From CAJKWP01 sp050943075 (GTDB lineage: Bacteria > Bacillota > Clostridia > Christensenellales > UBA1242): a stretch of DNA of 8,836 nucleotides. The notes beneath the pieces were generated by a model. The model worked only from the letters and a program-made list of their open reading frames with translations, was not told the origin of the DNA and made no database searches. Shown in pieces: positions 6,743 through 8,836 of the stretch. Location: NCBI GenBank assembly GCA_050943075.1, contig JBMNOM010000037.1, positions 1-8,836 of the forward strand, read 5' to 3'. Position 1 is the stretch's first letter. Each line of letters starts with the position of its first letter. The position numbers were made by a program, and so were the translations under genes.

Positions 6743-7561
6743 ATGAATAATTTAATTAATATGGTGAATGGTTTCACAATTTTTGGCCTAGAAATTAAGT
6801 TTTATGGCATTATTATTGCTTTGGGCATGCTTCTTGGCATAATTGTTGCCACAAAAAACACTAAATTTAGAAATTTGAAAGCAGATGATATTTACACACT
6901 TGCATTATATGTTTTGCCACTTGCAATCATTGGAGCAAGGCTTTACTTTGTTGCGTTTTATGATTACGACTACACCTTTTGGGAAATTTTTGACATCAAA
7001 AGCGGTGGGCTTGCAATTTATGGCGGAGTGATTGGCGGAGCAGCGGGTGCACTTTTGTTTTGCTTAATTCATAAAAAGAAGTTTTTAAACATTTCCGATG
7101 TTGCAGTGATTTCATTAATTTTGGGGCAAGGAATTGGCCGCTGGGGCAATTTTTTCAACCAAGAAGCTTATGGTTATGAAGTGACAAACAAAGCATTGCA
7201 ATGGTTTCCTTATGCCGTTTACATTGAAGCGGAAAATACGTGGCACATGGCAACTTTCTTTTATGAAAGTTTTTTCAACCTCATCATTTTTGCTGTGCTT
7301 ATGATATTAATTAGAAAAATTAGCAAACCGGGCATAATAACATCACTTTATTTTGTGCTTTATGGCCTTGTTAGAGTTATTGTTGAAGGCTTGAGAACAG
7401 ACAGTTTGTATATTGGCGCAACAGGAATTAGGGTTAGTCAACTCTTAAGTGCTGTTTTGGTTGTGGGCGGTATAATTGCAATTATTTTTATAATACTATA
7501 TGATAAATGGAAAGAACTACAACCTTCAAAAACGGACAAATCAAAAGGACCAAAGCGCTAA
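6743..7561 (+). CDS. lgt: Lgt, phosphatidylglycerol-prolipoprotein diacylglyceryl transferase
   Basis: Transfers a diacylglyceryl group from phosphatidylglycerol to the lipobox cysteine of prolipoproteins, the first step of lipoprotein maturation, at the cytoplasmic membrane. The 272 residues have the expected multi-helix pattern. FTIFGLEIKFYGIIIALGM (11-29) is the family N-terminus, GGLAIYGGVIGG (88-99) the central loop and GRWGNFFNQEAYG (132-144) the Lgt signature, with R133 and N136 in the positions of E. coli R143 and N146. VRVIVEGLR carries R218, which matches the late essential Arg. The residue corresponding to E. coli His103 is Tyr93; I believe this variant is common in clostridial Lgt, so activity is still expected. 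The start gives the normal family N-terminus but lacks a Shine-Dalgarno site. The C-terminal tail (residues about 252-272) is charged and its coding overlaps the next gene by 55 bases. Confidence 0.97.
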   Translation: MNNLINMVNGFTIFGLEIKFYGIIIALGMLLGIIVATKNTKFRNLKADDIYTLALYVLPLAIIGARLYFVAFYDYDYTFWEIFDIKSGGLAIYGGVIGGAAGALLFCLIHKKKFLNISDVAVISLILGQGIGRWGNFFNQEAYGYEVTNKALQWFPYAVYIEAENTWHMATFFYESFFNLIIFAVLMILIRKISKPGIITSLYFVLYGLVRVIVEGLRTDSLYIGATGIRVSQLLSAVLVVGGIIAIIFIILYDKWKELQPSKTDKSKGPKR

Positions 7562-8022
7562 AATTTTTGGCTTTAACGCTTGTGGTTTTGTTTGGAGCAA
7601 GTTTGACAATTAGTTATTTTTCTGCTAAAGTGCTTTTTAATGTTTGGTTTTCCTTAAGCCTTGGCTTAATTGGAATTTACCTTATAACAAGAAGCATTTT
7701 TTTCTTTATGGATTCCAACATGTTGTTTGGCAGTGTTGCATTAAGTTTTGCGCTTATTAGTGGGCTTGATTATTACTTTGGTTTTACTTTTGTCCTAAAG
7801 TTTTACATTTTGGCACTCTCATTATCTTTTTTGCTGGTCTATTTCATTTTTCGGCAAAATTTTTACATTATTTCATTTGCACTAGGGTGTTTGGAAGTGT
7901 TATTATTGATTGTAAATAGATATTATTTAAGTAATATAACATTTTTGTTTTTGCAAGCACTTTTATTCATCGCAGTTTTTGTGTTTTTGTATCTTGCAAT
8001 AGCAATTAAAAGGAAAAGTTAA
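7507..8022 (+). CDS. Unrecognised six-helix membrane protein
   Basis: A 171-residue protein of unknown family. After a basic start (KNGQIKRTKALK, 8-19) it is nearly all hydrophobic, with likely transmembrane segments at about 18-38, 43-67, 72-91, 93-115, 119-137 and 143-167, ending in a basic KRKS. The ATG lies inside lgt, overlapping it by 55 bases in another frame, and has no clear Shine-Dalgarno sequence, so translation would depend on coupling to lgt. A later TTG at 7567 with AAAAGGA (7543-7549) is possible, but the 17-base spacing is poor and would clip the basic lead. It abuts the next gene directly (TAA then ATG), so lgt, this gene and the DivIVA-like gene are probably one transcript. 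No catalytic or binding motif is visible, and no function can be assigned. Confidence 0.8.
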   Translation: MERTTTFKNGQIKRTKALKFLALTLVVLFGASLTISYFSAKVLFNVWFSLSLGLIGIYLITRSIFFFMDSNMLFGSVALSFALISGLDYYFGFTFVLKFYILALSLSFLLVYFIFRQNFYIISFALGCLEVLLLIVNRYYLSNITFLFLQALLFIAVFVFLYLAIAIKRKS

Positions 8023-8836
8023 ATGCAATTTTCAACAAGTAAGCATGGGTATGATATGTCAGAAGTTGACGAAGCTGTTTCATCATTAAAAACTGAAGTT
8101 AATGTTTGGAAAGAAAGGGCTTTAAAAGCAGAAGCAGATTACATACAACTTAAAGAAAAAGAAAACGAAATTAAGAAAAGTGGTGAAAACATTGCACTTG
8201 CTTTAACTGCTGCAATTGAAAAGGCAAAACAAATTGAAGCCAGCAGCAAAAATGTTTATAAGTTAAAAATTCAACAAATTTCAATTTTATATGACCGCTG
8301 GGAAATGCTTCTTAATGAAATTTTGCAAAAATATCCACTTCTTGAAGACTCCAACAACATCAAAAAAATGCTTGATGACTTCAAAGGCACAATTGAAAAA
8401 GTTGTCACACAAAACTTTGAACAAATGGCTTCTTTTGACGCAAACCCAAAAACAGACTCAATGAGAATTTTGCTTTCAAAAATGTCAAAAAACAGGGCGG
8501 AAAACTCTCAAAGAGAAAACATTGCAAAAATTAAAAGGTCAAACCTTTCAAACGACTTAAAACAAGGCAAAACAGAACTTCTTCGCCTTGAAGAAAAAGC
8601 AGTGATGATTAAGCCAATCACAGACATAACACTTGAAAAAGGCGAAGGTTATGAAACACTTGCTGATAAGTTTTTGAAAGATGAAGAAATTAGCACAGAA
8701 ACAAGATATACAAACTTTATGTCTAAAGCGATTGGCGGAAATGATTTTCCATCACCAAATGAAAGCGGCTTTAACTTAAAAGAAGCAGTTAATCCAAAAG
8801 ACGATCTTGATGAAATTATGAAATCTTTTGACTTCT
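8023..8836 (+). CDS. DivIVA-domain coiled-coil protein, 3' end outside window
   Basis: An open frame of 271 codons that runs off the window with no stop. The N-terminus, MQFSTSKHGYDMSEVDEAVS, carries the GYD..EVD pattern of the DivIVA/GpsB membrane-curvature-binding domain, followed by a long charged helix (about 14-72) likely to be coiled coil. The middle (about 80-180) is helical and rich in Lys, Asn and Glu; the end is acidic (DDLDEIMKSFD). DivIVA proteins mark cell poles and division sites and recruit partners in growth and sporulation. The body is longer than GpsB (about 100 residues) and does not resemble a canonical DivIVA beyond the N-terminus, so the exact role is open. AAAGGA (8008-8013) lies nine bases before the ATG, immediately after the stop of the upstream membrane protein gene. 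Confidence 0.8.
   Translation, partial: MQFSTSKHGYDMSEVDEAVSSLKTEVNVWKERALKAEADYIQLKEKENEIKKSGENIALALTAAIEKAKQIEASSKNVYKLKIQQISILYDRWEMLLNEILQKYPLLEDSNNIKKMLDDFKGTIEKVVTQNFEQMASFDANPKTDSMRILLSKMSKNRAENSQRENIAKIKRSNLSNDLKQGKTELLRLEEKAVMIKPITDITLEKGEGYETLADKFLKDEEISTETRYTNFMSKAIGGNDFPSPNESGFNLKEAVNPKDDLDEIMKSFDF

Noticed and set aside
1..8836. Depletion of GATC (about two sites seen by eye)
   Set aside because: It is a palindrome of mixed composition and the local frequencies of GAT and ATC predict few sites, so the deficit is modest in a window this size.
1..8836. Exclusive use of TAA stop codons as a sign of an altered genetic code
   Set aside because: Trp is encoded by TGG and no gene needs TGA or TAG read as sense; strong AT bias and a small gene sample explain the TAA preference.

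Overview
The window is AT-rich (by eye roughly 30% G+C) and looks like a low-GC Bacillota chromosome from a clostridial or related spore-forming lineage. The evidence is an adjacent spoIIGA-sigE pair (the sporulation sigma-E precursor and its activating protease), consensus sigma-A promoters, AGGAGG-type ribosome binding sites, U-tract hairpin terminators, and TAA stops in every complete gene. No transposase, phage gene, CRISPR array, rRNA or tRNA was seen. It reads as ordinary chromosome holding one large unrecognised gene.

Layout. Positions 2-846 (+) carry spoIIGA, lacking its first few codons at the window edge and interrupted by a one-base frame break in an A7 run. sigE (839-1561, +) overlaps it by 8 bases. 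A bidirectional terminator at 1661-1690 separates sigE from a convergent M16-family metallopeptidase (1700-3247, -), which has its own promoter and an acidic C-terminal tail. Upstream on the same strand is a short-chain dehydrogenase (3370-4149, -). A 264-base divergent intergenic region (4150-4413) holds two good plus-strand promoters and a weak AT hairpin. The nearer promoter drives an unrecognised 717-residue, membrane-anchored protein (4414-6567, +) that ends at a strong terminator. A second intergenic region (6625-6742) has a three-part inverted-repeat array overlapping a promoter whose start point falls on or very near the ATG of lgt (6743-7561, +). lgt overlaps a six-helix membrane protein (7507-8022, +), which abuts a DivIVA-domain coiled-coil protein (8023 to the window end, +).

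How the genes fit together. SpoIIGA cleaves the pro-sequence from pro-sigma-E in the mother cell, so the first two genes form one regulatory unit. The usual third member of that cluster, sigG, is not directly downstream. The lgt group joins lipoprotein modification, an unknown membrane protein and a DivIVA-like protein in one likely transcript, which suggests a cell-envelope or cell-pole theme. The M16 peptidase, SDR and 717-residue protein appear to be separate transcription units.

The observations I rate highest are the unrecognised 717-residue protein with a possible repeated domain, the spoIIGA frame break, the lgt operator-like array with a possibly leaderless start, and the complete absence of GTTAC/GTAAC from the window, mirrored in Val-Thr codon choice.
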